Shown: positions 53,960-62,517 of the stretch, in pieces
How the letters are laid out: every line of letters starts with the position of its first letter
Position numbering within the stretch: position 1 is the stretch's first letter
NCBI GenBank assembly: GCA_044227095.1
Contig: JBGAFV010000001.1
Span: forward strand, 4,774,001-4,838,000
Source of the DNA: JACMLD01 sp044227095
GTDB taxonomy: Bacteria; Bacteroidota; Bacteroidia; Chitinophagales; Chitinophagaceae
Reading direction: 5' to 3'
DNA: 64,000 bases
The notes under the pieces: generated by a model
Database searches by the model: none
What the model saw: only the letters and a program-made list of their open reading frames with translations
What the model was told of the DNA's origin: nothing
Program-made: the position numbers and the translations under genes

Positions 53960-54694
53960 TTAAAAGCCCAGCACTTCCTTCATGCTAAAAATACCTTTTT
54001 TCCCTTTTACAAATTCAGCTGCTAAAACTGCACCGGTTGCAAAGCCGGTTCTGCTATGCGCTGTATGTATAATATTAATAGTATCTATTGAAGAAGCATA
54101 ACTTACCGTATGTGTACCCGGAGCCGGATCAATTCTTTTGCTAATGATTGAAAGCTCCTGTGGGTTACCGGTTGCTGCGTTTACCCATTTGCTTTTGCGA
54201 TCTATTTTGGCCAGCACCTGTTCTGCAAGTGTAACTGCAGTTCCACTTGGCGCATCCCTTTTCTGTGTGTGATGGATTTCTTCCATGGTTACATTGTATT
54301 CCGGGTGTGGCTTCATCAGTTCTGCCAGGCGTTTATTTATTTCAAAGAAAATATTTACACCCACGCTAAAATTGCTTGCATATAAAAAGCAGCCGTTTTT
54401 TTGCAGGCAAAAATCTTTTGCTTCTTCCATTTTATCAAGCCAGCCGGTACTGCCGCAAACCAATGGCACACCATATTCAAGGCATTTCATAACATTAGCA
54501 AATGCGCTGTGCGGGCCTGTAAATTCAATAGCAGCATCGGCCTTTTGCAGATTGGCGGCTGTAAGTTCAGCAGCATTGTCTACATCAATCTTTAAGACAA
54601 TCTCATGCCCACGCTGTAAAGCAATTTCTTCTATTGCCTTTCCCATTTTACCATAGCCTATAAGGGCTATTTTTAAGCCACCTGCTATTGCCAT
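53960..54694 (-). CDS. dapB: 4-hydroxy-tetrahydrodipicolinate reductase
   Basis: A 244-residue enzyme of the lysine and diaminopimelate pathway that reduces dihydrodipicolinate with NAD(P)H. It has the dinucleotide loop GYGKMGKAI, substrate-site signature HHTQKRDAPSGTA and the later HTAHSRTGFATGAV. Length and motifs are standard. A TACATTTG box lies 17 bases upstream. Confidence 0.95.
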   Translation of the reverse strand: MAIAGGLKIALIGYGKMGKAIEEIALQRGHEIVLKIDVDNAAELTAANLQKADAAIEFTGPHSAFANVMKCLEYGVPLVCGSTGWLDKMEEAKDFCLQKNGCFLYASNFSVGVNIFFEINKRLAELMKPHPEYNVTMEEIHHTQKRDAPSGTAVTLAEQVLAKIDRKSKWVNAATGNPQELSIISKRIDPAPGTHTVSYASSIDTINIIHTAHSRTGFATGAVLAAEFVKGKKGIFSMKEVLGF

Positions 54695-54710
54695 TTTGTT
54701 TTATTTTTTG

Positions 54711-54718
54711 CAAATGTA
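54711..54718 (-). promoter_or_regulatory. -7 box of dapB
   Basis: TACATTTG on the minus strand, 17 bases before the dapB ATG (54694). A -33 element is not clear. Confidence 0.45.
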
Positions 54719-54836
54719 GCCCCGCATGGTATTATAACAATCACGGAGATGTATAGTTGTGTGCCGCCAGGCTGAATAGTCTTCCTTTTCAGTAGATTAT
54801 ACCAAAAGAAACAAGGACGATGATGTTGCACCGTTC

Positions 54837-55361
54837 CTACTTCAGCAGCTTCTTGGCTTCGCCACTAATGGCTTCTTGTACAAGTGTGTGCAAAGAACCC
54901 TGGGGCTGGTTCAACACAAAATCGAGGATTTTTTTATTAAGATCGAGACCATTGGCTTCGGGTGGCAATACAGAAGCCACCTGGTTTATAAGATGAATAT
55001 TCTGGTCTTTAAGGTTTCTAACCGCTTCCCATGCATCTGCACTTACATAAATCTGCTGGGAGAGATTATGTTCATACTCCTGCTTAATGGTTTGGGTTAA
55101 TAATTGTTGCATTTCTGCTTTGCTATAACCGGGCTGATTGCTACGGCTAATGAGGTTTGGAATAGCAATACGATCTGCCAGAATAACAAGCCTTTCGTAA
55201 GCGGCCAGCTGAAGTGAATGAACATTTGCAGAAACCGGCGAAGGTGCAGGCATATTCACCTGTTCTGGCAACGCTTTTTTATCTTTTTGATAGAAGTAAT
55301 AGTAAACAATCAGCAAAACTATCAATACGCCTATGCTAATTAAAATGGTGGTTGTATCCAT
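54837..55361 (-). CDS. Membrane-anchored protein of unknown function
   Basis: A 174-residue protein with one N-terminal transmembrane helix (TILISIGVLIVLLIVYYYF) and a helical cytoplasmic part (QLLTQTIKQEYEHNLSQQIY, VSADAWEAVRNLKDQ). I do not recognise a characterised family. The start at 55361 was chosen because a TACATTTG box at 55382-55389 (minus strand) lies between it and the longer start at 55400. Nothing notable is seen between it and dapB. Confidence 0.6.
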   Translation of the reverse strand: MDTTTILISIGVLIVLLIVYYYFYQKDKKALPEQVNMPAPSPVSANVHSLQLAAYERLVILADRIAIPNLISRSNQPGYSKAEMQQLLTQTIKQEYEHNLSQQIYVSADAWEAVRNLKDQNIHLINQVASVLPPEANGLDLNKKILDFVLNQPQGSLHTLVQEAISGEAKKLLK

Positions 55362-55381
55362 GAGCTGGTTTTTATCAGTTG

Positions 55382-55389
55382 CAAATGTA
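55382..55389 (-). promoter_or_regulatory. -7 box of the gene starting at 55361
   Basis: TACATTTG on the minus strand, 21 bases before ATG 55361. It lies inside the longer reading frame, which argues against the start at 55400. Confidence 0.45.
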
Positions 55390-55481
55390 AGGATTGGCAA
55401 AAAAAGCCTGTTTATCTTTTTACCGTGCTATAAACTATATAATGCCGCGTTTGTTGTTATTTTTGAACAAAATTTTAGTGC

Positions 55482-55826
55482 ATGGAAACAGCTATAGCAT
55501 CACCCGTCACTCTTACGCCAAAGGCAATTGCAGAAGTAAGCAGGTTAATGGCCCAGGAAGGCTTCGATAATTCTAAAACTTTGCGTATTGGAGTTAAAGG
55601 CGGAGGCTGTTCGGGAATGTCGTATGTGCTTGGCTTTGACGATAAACAGCCGGCAGATGAAACCCACCAGGCAGGCGGATTGACTTATATCATGAATCCC
55701 GGTCATGCCATTTACCTGCTGGGTATGGAAGTTGATTGGCAGGATGGATTGAATGCACGTGGTTTTACTTTTACCAACCCTAATGCCAGCAAGACATGTG
55801 GTTGCGGAACTAGTTTTGCGGTGTGA
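55482..55826 (+). CDS. A-type iron-sulfur carrier (IscA/ErpA family)
   Basis: A 114-residue A-type carrier for iron-sulfur cluster assembly. The three conserved cysteines are Cys43 in GGGCSGMSY and Cys106/Cys108 in KTCGCG. Length and motif order are standard for the HesB/IscA/ErpA family. Which of IscA, SufA or ErpA it represents cannot be told from sequence alone. A TATTTTTG box at 55458-55465 precedes the ATG. Confidence 0.93.
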   Translation: METAIASPVTLTPKAIAEVSRLMAQEGFDNSKTLRIGVKGGGCSGMSYVLGFDDKQPADETHQAGGLTYIMNPGHAIYLLGMEVDWQDGLNARGFTFTNPNASKTCGCGTSFAV

Positions 55827-55835
55827 AGAAGGTGT

Positions 55836-55915
55836 AAGCCGCTAGCTATTAACTACAAGCTTTGAACTTTTTGGGAGTGACTAGTAGCTAACAGCTTGTG
55901 GCTTGCAGCTATCTT
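55836..55915. repeat. Composite intergenic inverted repeat, copy D
   Basis: Imperfect arms (55836-55861 and 55893-55915) are made of AGCTTG, AGCTAT and GCTAGC words. The loop contains TTGAACTTTT and TAGCTAAC. The words match both the heptamer array at 12.7 kb (AGCT-based) and copy E at 19.7 kb (GAACTT-based). It lies in the convergent gap between the Fe-S carrier gene and pyrR and touches the pyrR stop codon. Confidence 0.65.
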
Positions 55916-56486
55916 ACTCCAATAAAACAACCTGCTCTTCCCCATCTTTCTCTTTCCAGAAAACTCGCACTTTCTGGGTTATAATAGAATCTATCGATTT
56001 GCCAATGTAATCTGCCTGAATAGGCAACTGGCGGCTAAATCTTCTGTCGATAAGTACACAGAGTTCTACCTTAGCCGGCCTTCCAAAATCAAGCAATGCA
56101 TCAAGTGCAGCACGTATGGTACGGCCGGTATACAATACATCGTCTATAATAATTACGTGCTTGTTTTCTATGCTGAAGGGGATATCTGTTTTATTAGCCA
56201 CATGGAGTTGATTGCGCACATCATCGCGGTAAAAAGTTATATCAAGTTTTCCGTAACATACTTTAGCAGCGCCTACTTCCTTTTTTAATTGGTCTACTAT
56301 GCGATCAGAAAGATAAATGCCGCGTGGTTGTATGCCTATTAAAACAGTGTTTTGCAGTTCAAGATGGTTTTCCAGTATCTGCTGGCTTAATCGTTGAATA
56401 GTGATGGCCAACTGCTGTTCTGTGAGTACCGTTTTCAAATAAATAAATTTGTATAAAAATAGTGTATGCGGTCTAATTGTATCCAT
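55914..56486 (-). CDS. pyrR: PyrR, pyrimidine regulator/uracil phosphoribosyltransferase
   Basis: A phosphoribosyltransferase-fold protein with the PRPP signature VIIIDDVLYTGRTIRAALD and family segments LIGIQPRGIYLSDRI and ELCVLIDRRFSRQLPIQADYIG. PyrR can bind pyr mRNA to control attenuation and has weak uracil phosphoribosyltransferase activity. No attenuator was seen in this window. The first 17 residues (MDTIRPHTLFLYKFIYL) are not typical; a TTG at 56435 (LKTVLTEQQ) is a likely alternative start. Confidence 0.9.
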   Translation of the reverse strand: MDTIRPHTLFLYKFIYLKTVLTEQQLAITIQRLSQQILENHLELQNTVLIGIQPRGIYLSDRIVDQLKKEVGAAKVCYGKLDITFYRDDVRNQLHVANKTDIPFSIENKHVIIIDDVLYTGRTIRAALDALLDFGRPAKVELCVLIDRRFSRQLPIQADYIGKSIDSIITQKVRVFWKEKDGEEQVVLLE

Positions 56487-56761
56487 TTTCCTTTAAACCG
56501 CTTCAAAAAAACTTTATAAAGCATGCTGCAATAAAAAAATTGCAATTCAATACACGCCGGTTAATCAGCAGCTTTTGTAATAGATAAGATTGAACAACCT
56601 TTTTAAACAGCAGCATTGCTTCATTGTCTGTATAATATTTCTCATCTTCGGAAAGTGGCTACAGCAGCAAATCTCAGCCCGTATGATTTTAATTTGGGTT
56701 GGCGTTGTGTAAAATAGATTTTATTTTCGCAGCTCTTAATACCAACACTAAATACCCTTTT

Positions 56762-58666
56762 ATGAACATGGTAGACTCTTTAGAGAAAATTCCGGTAACC
56801 ATTTTCCCTTCTTTAAAAGAAGGCTCTGCTTTTATTGCAAAAGAAATTGCTGACACCATCAGGGCCAAAGAGGCCAAAGGAGAAAAATGTGTACTGGGCC
56901 TTGCTACCGGTTCATCGCCAAAAACCGTGTATACAGAACTGATAAGATTGCACAAACAAGAAGGCCTCAGCTTTAAAAATGTAATCACCTTTAACCTTGA
57001 TGAATATTATCCTATTGACAGGGATGCACTGCAGAGCTACAACCTTTATATGAAAGAACATTTGTTTGATCATGTAGATATAGACCCTGCCAACTGTCAT
57101 GTTCCCAATGGAGAAATAAAGAAAGATGATATAAAAAAGTTCTGCGCAGATTATGATGCACAGATTGAAGCTGCCGGTGGATTGGATTTGCAAATTCTCG
57201 GCATAGGCAATAATGGTCATATTGGTTTTAATGAACCAGGCTCAAGCCTTTTTTCAAAGACAAGGCTTGTTCCTTTAGAAAATTCAACAAGGGTTGCCAA
57301 TGCGCAGGAGTTTCAGAATATTTCAAATGTACCCAGGCTGGCCATTACAATGGGCATCAGCGTTATTATGAAGGCAAAGAAAATTTTGCTGATGGCATGG
57401 GGACAAATGAAAGCCCCTGTTATTAAACAATCTGTAGAAGGTATAGTAACAGAACAGATTCCTGCATCACTACTACAACAACACAATGATACTTTGTTTG
57501 TGCTGGATGAAGTTGCGGCTTCACAACTCACTCGTTTTAAATTTCCATGGCTTACTGGCGAATACGACTGGACGCCAACAATGATAAAGAAAGCTGTGGT
57601 AAACATGGCGCTGCAGTTAAACAAACCTGTGCTTAGCCTTACCAGCAAAGATTATAACGATTATGGTTTGAGTGATTTGCTTGTAGAAAAAGGCGACGCT
57701 TATGAAATTAACATGCAGGTGTTTTATATGCTTCGCGATAGTATAACGGGATGGCCTGGTGGAAAAAGTACGCCCCTGCCCAATCCACCAGAAAGAATGA
57801 GTCCTTACCCTAAACGCAGCCTTATCTTCTCTCCTCACCCAGACGATGATATTATAAGCATGGGTGGCACGTTTATGCGCCTGCACGACCAGGGGCATGA
57901 TGTACACGTAGCCTATCAAACAAGTGGCAACATTGCAGTAACAGATGAGTTTGTTACACGTTTTCTTGATTTTGCTGTAGGCTTTGAAAACATGTTTGGT
58001 ATTGACAGTGAAAAATCTCAGGGCATTCTGCAGGCAGCAAGAAACTTTCTGCGTTCTAAAAAATCAAACCAGATGGACACAAAAGAAATACGTGCCATTA
58101 AAGGTTTAATAAGAAGATGTGAAGCTGCTGCTACCTGTCGCTATGTTGGTATAAAAGATGAAAACATCCATTTTCAAAACCTGCCTTTTTATGAAACAGG
58201 CCGTATAGAAAAAAAGCCAATGGGCGAAGAGGATGTACAACTCACTATAGAACTTTTAAGAAAAATTAAACCACAGCAGGTGTATTGCGCAGGTGATCTT
58301 GCAGACCCACATGGCACACATAAGGTTTGTCTAGATACAGTTTTTGAAAGTATGCGCCGTCTTAAAGCCAGTGGCGAAGAATGGGTGAAAGATTGCTGGG
58401 TTTGGTTATACAAAGGCGCATGGCAGGAATGGGACATCAGCGAAATTGAAATGGCAATACCTATGAGTCCTGACCAGGTATTAAAAAAACGTTTTGGAAT
58501 TTTTATTCATCAATCTCAAAAAGATATGGTTCCCTTCCAGGGAAGCGATGCACGTGAATTCTGGCAACGTGCAGAAGAACGCAACCGCAATACTGCAAAA
58601 TTATATGAGCAACTCGGGCTTACGCACTATGCAGCAATGGAAGCTTTTGTAAGGTGGCATTACTAA
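56762..58666 (+). CDS. nagB: Glucosamine-6-phosphate deaminase fused to a PIG-L-like domain
   Basis: A 634-residue two-domain protein. Residues 1-260 form a NagB-type deaminase (LGLATGSSPKTVYTEL, NLDEYYPI, GIGNNGHIGFNEPGSS) that turns glucosamine-6-phosphate into fructose-6-phosphate. Residues about 345-634 form a LmbE/PIG-L-type deacetylase fold with the metal motif SPHPDDDIISMGG and DPHGTHKV. The fusion could couple deacetylation and deamination of amino-sugar substrates. It is a recurrent architecture in Bacteroidota. ATG 56762 was chosen; the longer frame starts at a TTG. Confidence 0.9.
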   Translation: MNMVDSLEKIPVTIFPSLKEGSAFIAKEIADTIRAKEAKGEKCVLGLATGSSPKTVYTELIRLHKQEGLSFKNVITFNLDEYYPIDRDALQSYNLYMKEHLFDHVDIDPANCHVPNGEIKKDDIKKFCADYDAQIEAAGGLDLQILGIGNNGHIGFNEPGSSLFSKTRLVPLENSTRVANAQEFQNISNVPRLAITMGISVIMKAKKILLMAWGQMKAPVIKQSVEGIVTEQIPASLLQQHNDTLFVLDEVAASQLTRFKFPWLTGEYDWTPTMIKKAVVNMALQLNKPVLSLTSKDYNDYGLSDLLVEKGDAYEINMQVFYMLRDSITGWPGGKSTPLPNPPERMSPYPKRSLIFSPHPDDDIISMGGTFMRLHDQGHDVHVAYQTSGNIAVTDEFVTRFLDFAVGFENMFGIDSEKSQGILQAARNFLRSKKSNQMDTKEIRAIKGLIRRCEAAATCRYVGIKDENIHFQNLPFYETGRIEKKPMGEEDVQLTIELLRKIKPQQVYCAGDLADPHGTHKVCLDTVFESMRRLKASGEEWVKDCWVWLYKGAWQEWDISEIEMAIPMSPDQVLKKRFGIFIHQSQKDMVPFQGSDAREFWQRAEERNRNTAKLYEQLGLTHYAAMEAFVRWHY

Positions 58667-58679
58667 ACGAGCATGGACA

Positions 58680-58772
58680 ATTTAGTATTCATTAATTAAG
58701 ACTAGCAGGCATTTGTTGTTTTTAGAAAAATGTCTCGCAATTTCTTTTTGTCTTCATACTAAATACTAAAAA
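58680..58772. repeat. Composite intergenic inverted repeat, copy G
   Basis: Imperfect 23-base arms (58680-58702 and 58750-58772) contain TTTAGTATTCATTAAT and ATACTAAATACTAAAA, with GAC/GTC at the inner ends. It fills the gap between nagB and the PAP2-like gene, both on the plus strand. Confidence 0.6.
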
Positions 58773-58832
58773 TCTCTATACTTTTAAAAGCCGTTAACTT
58801 TTTATTTAGCTTCAGCTCACTTATATTCACTT

Positions 58833-59483
58833 ATGCAAACTGCGCCTTCCGGGCCTACTCCGCAAAACCAATATACCTGGTCAAACACCTGGTGCAAACC
58901 TTCGTTCAGGTTTAAATTTATATTGGTATGGTTGCTGATTTTTCCTTTGCTGAGTGCTTTTCATATCTTTTTTGAACACATTGAAAAGCGGGAAGGGATT
59001 GTGCTAAACGATTGGCTGCTGAACCAGTTACCGGTTTATAATGTTTCGCTGCCTGTTTTTATTTTTATATGGGGAGCTGCTTTACTGGCCATTATACGTT
59101 GCGTAAAAAACCCTCAAATACTTTTGGTATTATTATGGACATACCTGCTGGTATCTTTAAGCAGAATTCTGTGCATCTGGCTTGTACCGCTTAATCCACC
59201 GCCGCATCTAATACCGCTTGTTGATCCGCTTACCAATTTCTTCTATGGCAAACAGTACATTACCAAAGATCTTTTTTTCTCCGGCCATACATCCAGCGTT
59301 TTTATTGTTTTTCTCGGGCTTGAAAAAAAATCAGATAAAATCTTTACGTTGATTTCAGTTATTTGTCTTGCAATTTTGCTGCTGATACAACACGTACATT
59401 ATACCATAGACATTCTTGCTGCGCCTGTGGCATCATACCTGTGTTACCGACTTGCCAAACTAATTGTGTATAGTGGAAATTAA
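58833..59483 (+). CDS. Sphingomyelin-synthase-like PAP2 membrane protein
   Basis: A 216-residue protein with six predicted helices. Motifs FFSGHTSSVF and HVHYTIDILAAPV match the catalytic histidines and aspartate of the PAP2_C (sphingomyelin-synthase-like) branch of the PAP2 phosphatase superfamily. It may transfer phospho-headgroups between lipids or hydrolyse lipid phosphates. Bacteroidota are known for sphingolipids, so the link is attractive but unproven. Its stop overlaps the convergent Omp85 gene by 4 bases. Confidence 0.78.
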   Translation: MQTAPSGPTPQNQYTWSNTWCKPSFRFKFILVWLLIFPLLSAFHIFFEHIEKREGIVLNDWLLNQLPVYNVSLPVFIFIWGAALLAIIRCVKNPQILLVLLWTYLLVSLSRILCIWLVPLNPPPHLIPLVDPLTNFFYGKQYITKDLFFSGHTSSVFIVFLGLEKKSDKIFTLISVICLAILLLIQHVHYTIDILAAPVASYLCYRLAKLIVYSGN

Positions 59484-60589
59484 AAGGCTTCTCCCAACTG
59501 GAAATAAAATCCGGATCCTGCTCCCCTGCTAATGCCATAATCCAATCGCAGGTTCAACCGTTCCGATTTGCTAAGTGCTATGCGTACACCGCCACCATAA
59601 GAATATTTCACATCATCAATTCGCATAAAATTACAATCGTTGCTAACATTGCCAACACCGCCAAAAAGAACGGCTCCCAGTCTTCTGTATACAGGCATTC
59701 TGTATTCGGCCTGTAACACAACCTGGTTTTGGTCGCGGTATCTTCCATCGTAATAACCACGCATGCTGTTAGCACCGCCTAAAGAAGCAAGGCTTCTCAA
59801 TGGCACATCGCCACTATTTAAAAAAGCATATCCTTGTAATGCCAGCACCTGTTTTTTATAGGTCTTAATAAAACCACGTGTGTCAATTACATAATTTGTA
59901 TAGGTAAAATCGGAACCAAAAAAGTTGGCAAAATGATTGAATGAACCCTGCAAAAAAACACCTTTATCCGGGGCAAATGCATCATTCCTTGTATCATAAG
60001 TAAGGCTGGCGCCAAGCCCCGAAGTATGATAACCATTTCTGCCAAGTACATTTTCTTTATCAAATAAACCACCGGCAACGTATTCTACTTTAATCAGGTT
60101 TTGATATTCATAAATGGCCCCTATAAAAAGATGGTTGGCAAGAGATCTTTGGCCATGCAGGTAAATATAAAATTGCCTGAAATTATAGGGCTCAACATTA
60201 CTATCTGGTGTGCTTCTGCCCAATCCCCAAAATTTATCAGGAAAAAAACTATAAGATAATTGCTCGCTTAATATATATTTTTCGCCAGGAAAATATATAG
60301 TGCCGTTAATAGCAGCTATAAACTGTTTTTTGAGCGAGTACAAAACAAGTCCCTGTGCGTTGGAAGTGCGGATGGCACTGTCTTTTTTATTGATGTGGAA
60401 TGTGCTGGATATTGCAGTACCGAATGACCAGCTTGTTTCAATTGACCTTGCTATCACAGGCAAAACCAGCAAATGGTTTTTTTTGCCCGTGCTATTCGAG
60501 CTATCCTTTTGCCCCTTGCAAATAATAACAGGCAAAAAAAAGGCTGCTGCAAAGAAAACAATAAAAAACCCGGACCGGCACAAGCTCAT
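59480..60589 (-). CDS. BamA/TamA-type Omp85 outer-membrane protein
   Basis: A 369-residue barrel protein of the bacterial surface antigen (D15/Omp85) family without visible POTRA domains. Hallmarks are YDTRNDAFAPDKGVFLQGSF, a LGGANSMRGYYDGRYRD segment (the VRGF/Y-type barrel motif) and a final YGISRGAGSGFYFQLGEAF. A signal peptide ends near KGQKD. The start at 60589 is preferred because the longer frame begins at a TTG that lies inside a TAAGTTTG promoter box. Confidence 0.85.
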   Translation of the reverse strand: MSLCRSGFFIVFFAAAFFLPVIICKGQKDSSNSTGKKNHLLVLPVIARSIETSWSFGTAISSTFHINKKDSAIRTSNAQGLVLYSLKKQFIAAINGTIYFPGEKYILSEQLSYSFFPDKFWGLGRSTPDSNVEPYNFRQFYIYLHGQRSLANHLFIGAIYEYQNLIKVEYVAGGLFDKENVLGRNGYHTSGLGASLTYDTRNDAFAPDKGVFLQGSFNHFANFFGSDFTYTNYVIDTRGFIKTYKKQVLALQGYAFLNSGDVPLRSLASLGGANSMRGYYDGRYRDQNQVVLQAEYRMPVYRRLGAVLFGGVGNVSNDCNFMRIDDVKYSYGGGVRIALSKSERLNLRLDYGISRGAGSGFYFQLGEAF

Positions 60590-60622
60590 CTGGGATGGTA
60601 AATTTTTAAAATAAATGGGTGG

Positions 60623-60630
60623 CAAACTTA
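60623..60630 (-). promoter_or_regulatory. -7 box of the Omp85 gene
   Basis: TAAGTTTG on the minus strand, 34 bases upstream of ATG 60589. It overlaps the TTG of the longer frame. Confidence 0.45.
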
Positions 60631-60740
60631 GTAAAACAATGAAAAAATAATGATTTTAAATTGATAAATTTTAATGAATTTTTAATTACTACCGATCTTC
60701 TGATAAAAATTTGAAAAATAACTATTTACAAAAAGTTTTC

Positions 60741-61448
60741 TTACAATTTTACAAGCAATCCGGTTATTATAGCTATTCCAATACTCATTAAAGTTCCTAC
60801 CACCAGGTATTCGGTTTTAATTTCCTGGCGGTCCTTTTCATTAAAACGAATTATACCTTTTGCTGCCACCAGCAGACCTATAGCAGAAAACTGGCTGTTT
60901 AAAACAAAAATCAGGATGATTACCCGTTCTGCTATGCCTATCCATTTGCCAGCATTGGCAAGGCTTTCGCCTTCTGCGCCTGTAATCTTATCACGCCATT
61001 GTTGGGTAAACTGTCCTATTAAGATGCCAGATGGTGTAGTTAAAAAAACAAAAGCGGTAATAATCTTCCATGTACTAGCCTGCGTGTTTAACTGCTGAAG
61101 TAGTTCATATATATCTGCCGGTTTAATAAAAATAAAAAACCAGCACACTGCAATTACCAGTATGTGCAACGATTGATCAATAAGAAACCATTTAATGGTA
61201 TTGCCGCGATAAGATTTCCAGCCATCAATTAAAATATGTGTTACCAGTATAATGATTGCAGTTAGCCAATATTGCGATCCTGATATAATTAATGCAACCA
61301 GGCCCGTAACAAAACCATGCAGGTATAGTTTTGGAGAAGCAAAATGTTTTGCATTCCTGTCATTTACCCAGCTTTTAGGCTGGAGTATAAAGTCTGTTAC
61401 CAGGTGAGATAAGATAAGTTTGGTTAATAATACAGGTGCTGTGGTCAT
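60741..61448 (-). CDS. DUF3307 membrane protein
   Basis: A 235-residue protein with about six helices. It opens LLTKLILSHLVTDFILQP and has ILVTHILIDGWKSY, matching DUF3307, a family of unknown function often found beside SatD-like genes. Its ATG overlaps the upstream SatD-like stop by 4 bases (ATGA), so the two are translationally coupled. Confidence 0.85.
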   Translation of the reverse strand: MTTAPVLLTKLILSHLVTDFILQPKSWVNDRNAKHFASPKLYLHGFVTGLVALIISGSQYWLTAIIILVTHILIDGWKSYRGNTIKWFLIDQSLHILVIAVCWFFIFIKPADIYELLQQLNTQASTWKIITAFVFLTTPSGILIGQFTQQWRDKITGAEGESLANAGKWIGIAERVIILIFVLNSQFSAIGLLVAAKGIIRFNEKDRQEIKTEYLVVGTLMSIGIAIITGLLVKL

Positions 61449-62074
61449 ACTAACAGTGTAATGAGGTGTTTATATTGTGCTATCAGTTTCTCAATTTGAG
61501 GCCAGCCGCCGGCATTTGCATGCTGACTGATAGTGCTTTTAGATTTTTTCAATTTCGTTGCTACGGATTCCTGTGCTTCTTCTTTTAACAACTCAAAAAT
61601 AACGCCTGCCTGCTTACCAGTCATATTATTAAAAATGGAATTTATATAATCCGCCATAATATCAAAACCCTGGCTTGCCAGCACATTGCTGCTTGCAATA
61701 ACCAATCTTGTGTTGTTTTTAGATAAAGTATCAAATGCCCTGCCGGATAAAATAAATGGCTCTTCCCTGGCTTCACCCAAAGTAGCAAATGTCTTTTTTA
61801 CTTTACCAATACCGATACTTACCCTTATGTCTGAAGGAACAGATGCATAATCTTCTGCTATGCTTATGGCCGCAGTGCGGCAAAGCAATGCTGTTTGCAA
61901 AGCCGTTGTTGCATCTTTAAAATATACCTGGAAGCTATCTCCCCGATAAAACTCAAACTGGTACGCTGCCAGCAAATTTTTTAAATGCTTCAGCATTTTT
62001 TTTTCTGCAACTTTTTCCAGGCGTGTAGAGTTTACAATGTCGCCTGTAAGAACCGCCTGAATTGCCATAAACAT
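61445..62074 (-). CDS. SatD-family protein
   Basis: A 209-residue protein of the SatD family: AVLTGDIVNSTRLE at the start, FYRGDSFQVYF, RVSIGIGKV and LSGRAFDTL in the body. The C-terminal part (SVATKLKKSKSTISQHANAGGW) looks like a helix-turn-helix, so it may bind DNA. SatD was named in Streptococcus acid tolerance, but its role is unclear. The start at 62074 is chosen because a perfect TATATTTG at 62088-62095 overlaps the longer N-terminus (62098); 62068 is also possible. Confidence 0.8.
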   Translation of the reverse strand: MFMAIQAVLTGDIVNSTRLEKVAEKKMLKHLKNLLAAYQFEFYRGDSFQVYFKDATTALQTALLCRTAAISIAEDYASVPSDIRVSIGIGKVKKTFATLGEAREEPFILSGRAFDTLSKNNTRLVIASSNVLASQGFDIMADYINSIFNNMTGKQAGVIFELLKEEAQESVATKLKKSKSTISQHANAGGWPQIEKLIAQYKHLITLLV

Positions 62075-62087
62075 GTTTATTTGCTTA

Positions 62088-62095
62088 CAAATATA
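62088..62095 (-). promoter_or_regulatory. -7 box of the SatD-DUF3307 operon
   Basis: A perfect TATATTTG on the minus strand, 13 bases before ATG 62074. The nearest palindrome of the operator array begins 14 bases upstream and covers the -33 position. Confidence 0.6.
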
Positions 62096-62108
62096 CACTT
62101 TTATATTG

Positions 62109-62186
62109 GTTCGGTACTTTAACCGAACTTTTTATTAGTTCGGTACTTTAACCGAACTTTTTATTAGTTCGGTATTTTAACCGAAC
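62109..62186. promoter_or_regulatory. Three-copy palindromic operator array
   Basis: Three copies of GTTCGGT-N6-ACCGAAC occur at 62109-62128, 62138-62157 and 62167-62186, each 29 bp apart. Copies 1 and 2 are identical; copy 3 differs by one spacer base. The 9-bp linkers are both TTTTTATTA. The array lies directly upstream of the SatD-DUF3307 promoter, which fits binding sites for a dimeric repressor or activator. On the plus strand each copy would also form a terminator-like hairpin with T5. The rest of the 62187-62405 gap holds only a small GTGAGA/TCTCAC hairpin near 62258-62275. Confidence 0.85.
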
Positions 62187-62405
62187 AATAAAATGATAAG
62201 CAAACTCATGTATTGGCATGGTTATATAAAGAAGGAGTTGGCAAAACAATTAACCAAGTGAGATTTTTCTCTCACACATCAAAATTAAAACCCGGCTGGC
62301 GCAATTGATTAAAAAAGGCTGGCAAGAAACGATAATTTGCTTTGAAAGGAAAATTAACTGCACTGCTTTTACCCGCATATTTGTTATATTTATTGTTAGT
62401 CGCCG

Positions 62406-62429
62406 AAAACTAATCCTGTAATTAGTTTT
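62406..62429 (+). other. Hairpin upstream of the lipoprotein gene
   Basis: Perfect 9-bp arms AAAACTAAT / ATTAGTTTT with a 6-base loop, followed by TTGG. It lies 88 bases before ATG 62518 and could be an operator or a weak terminator. Confidence 0.35.
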
Positions 62430-62517
62430 TGGTTGTTATAATCAAATTTGGCTGATTTTATTAATCAGCATTTTCAAAGACCTGTTTTATTTTTAATGAT
62501 ATGCAATTTTATACGAG

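Noticed and set aside
62109..62186. CRISPR-like short repeat array
   Set aside because: Only three 20-bp palindromes with identical 9-bp linkers; there are no variable spacers and no cas genes. It is better explained as an operator array.
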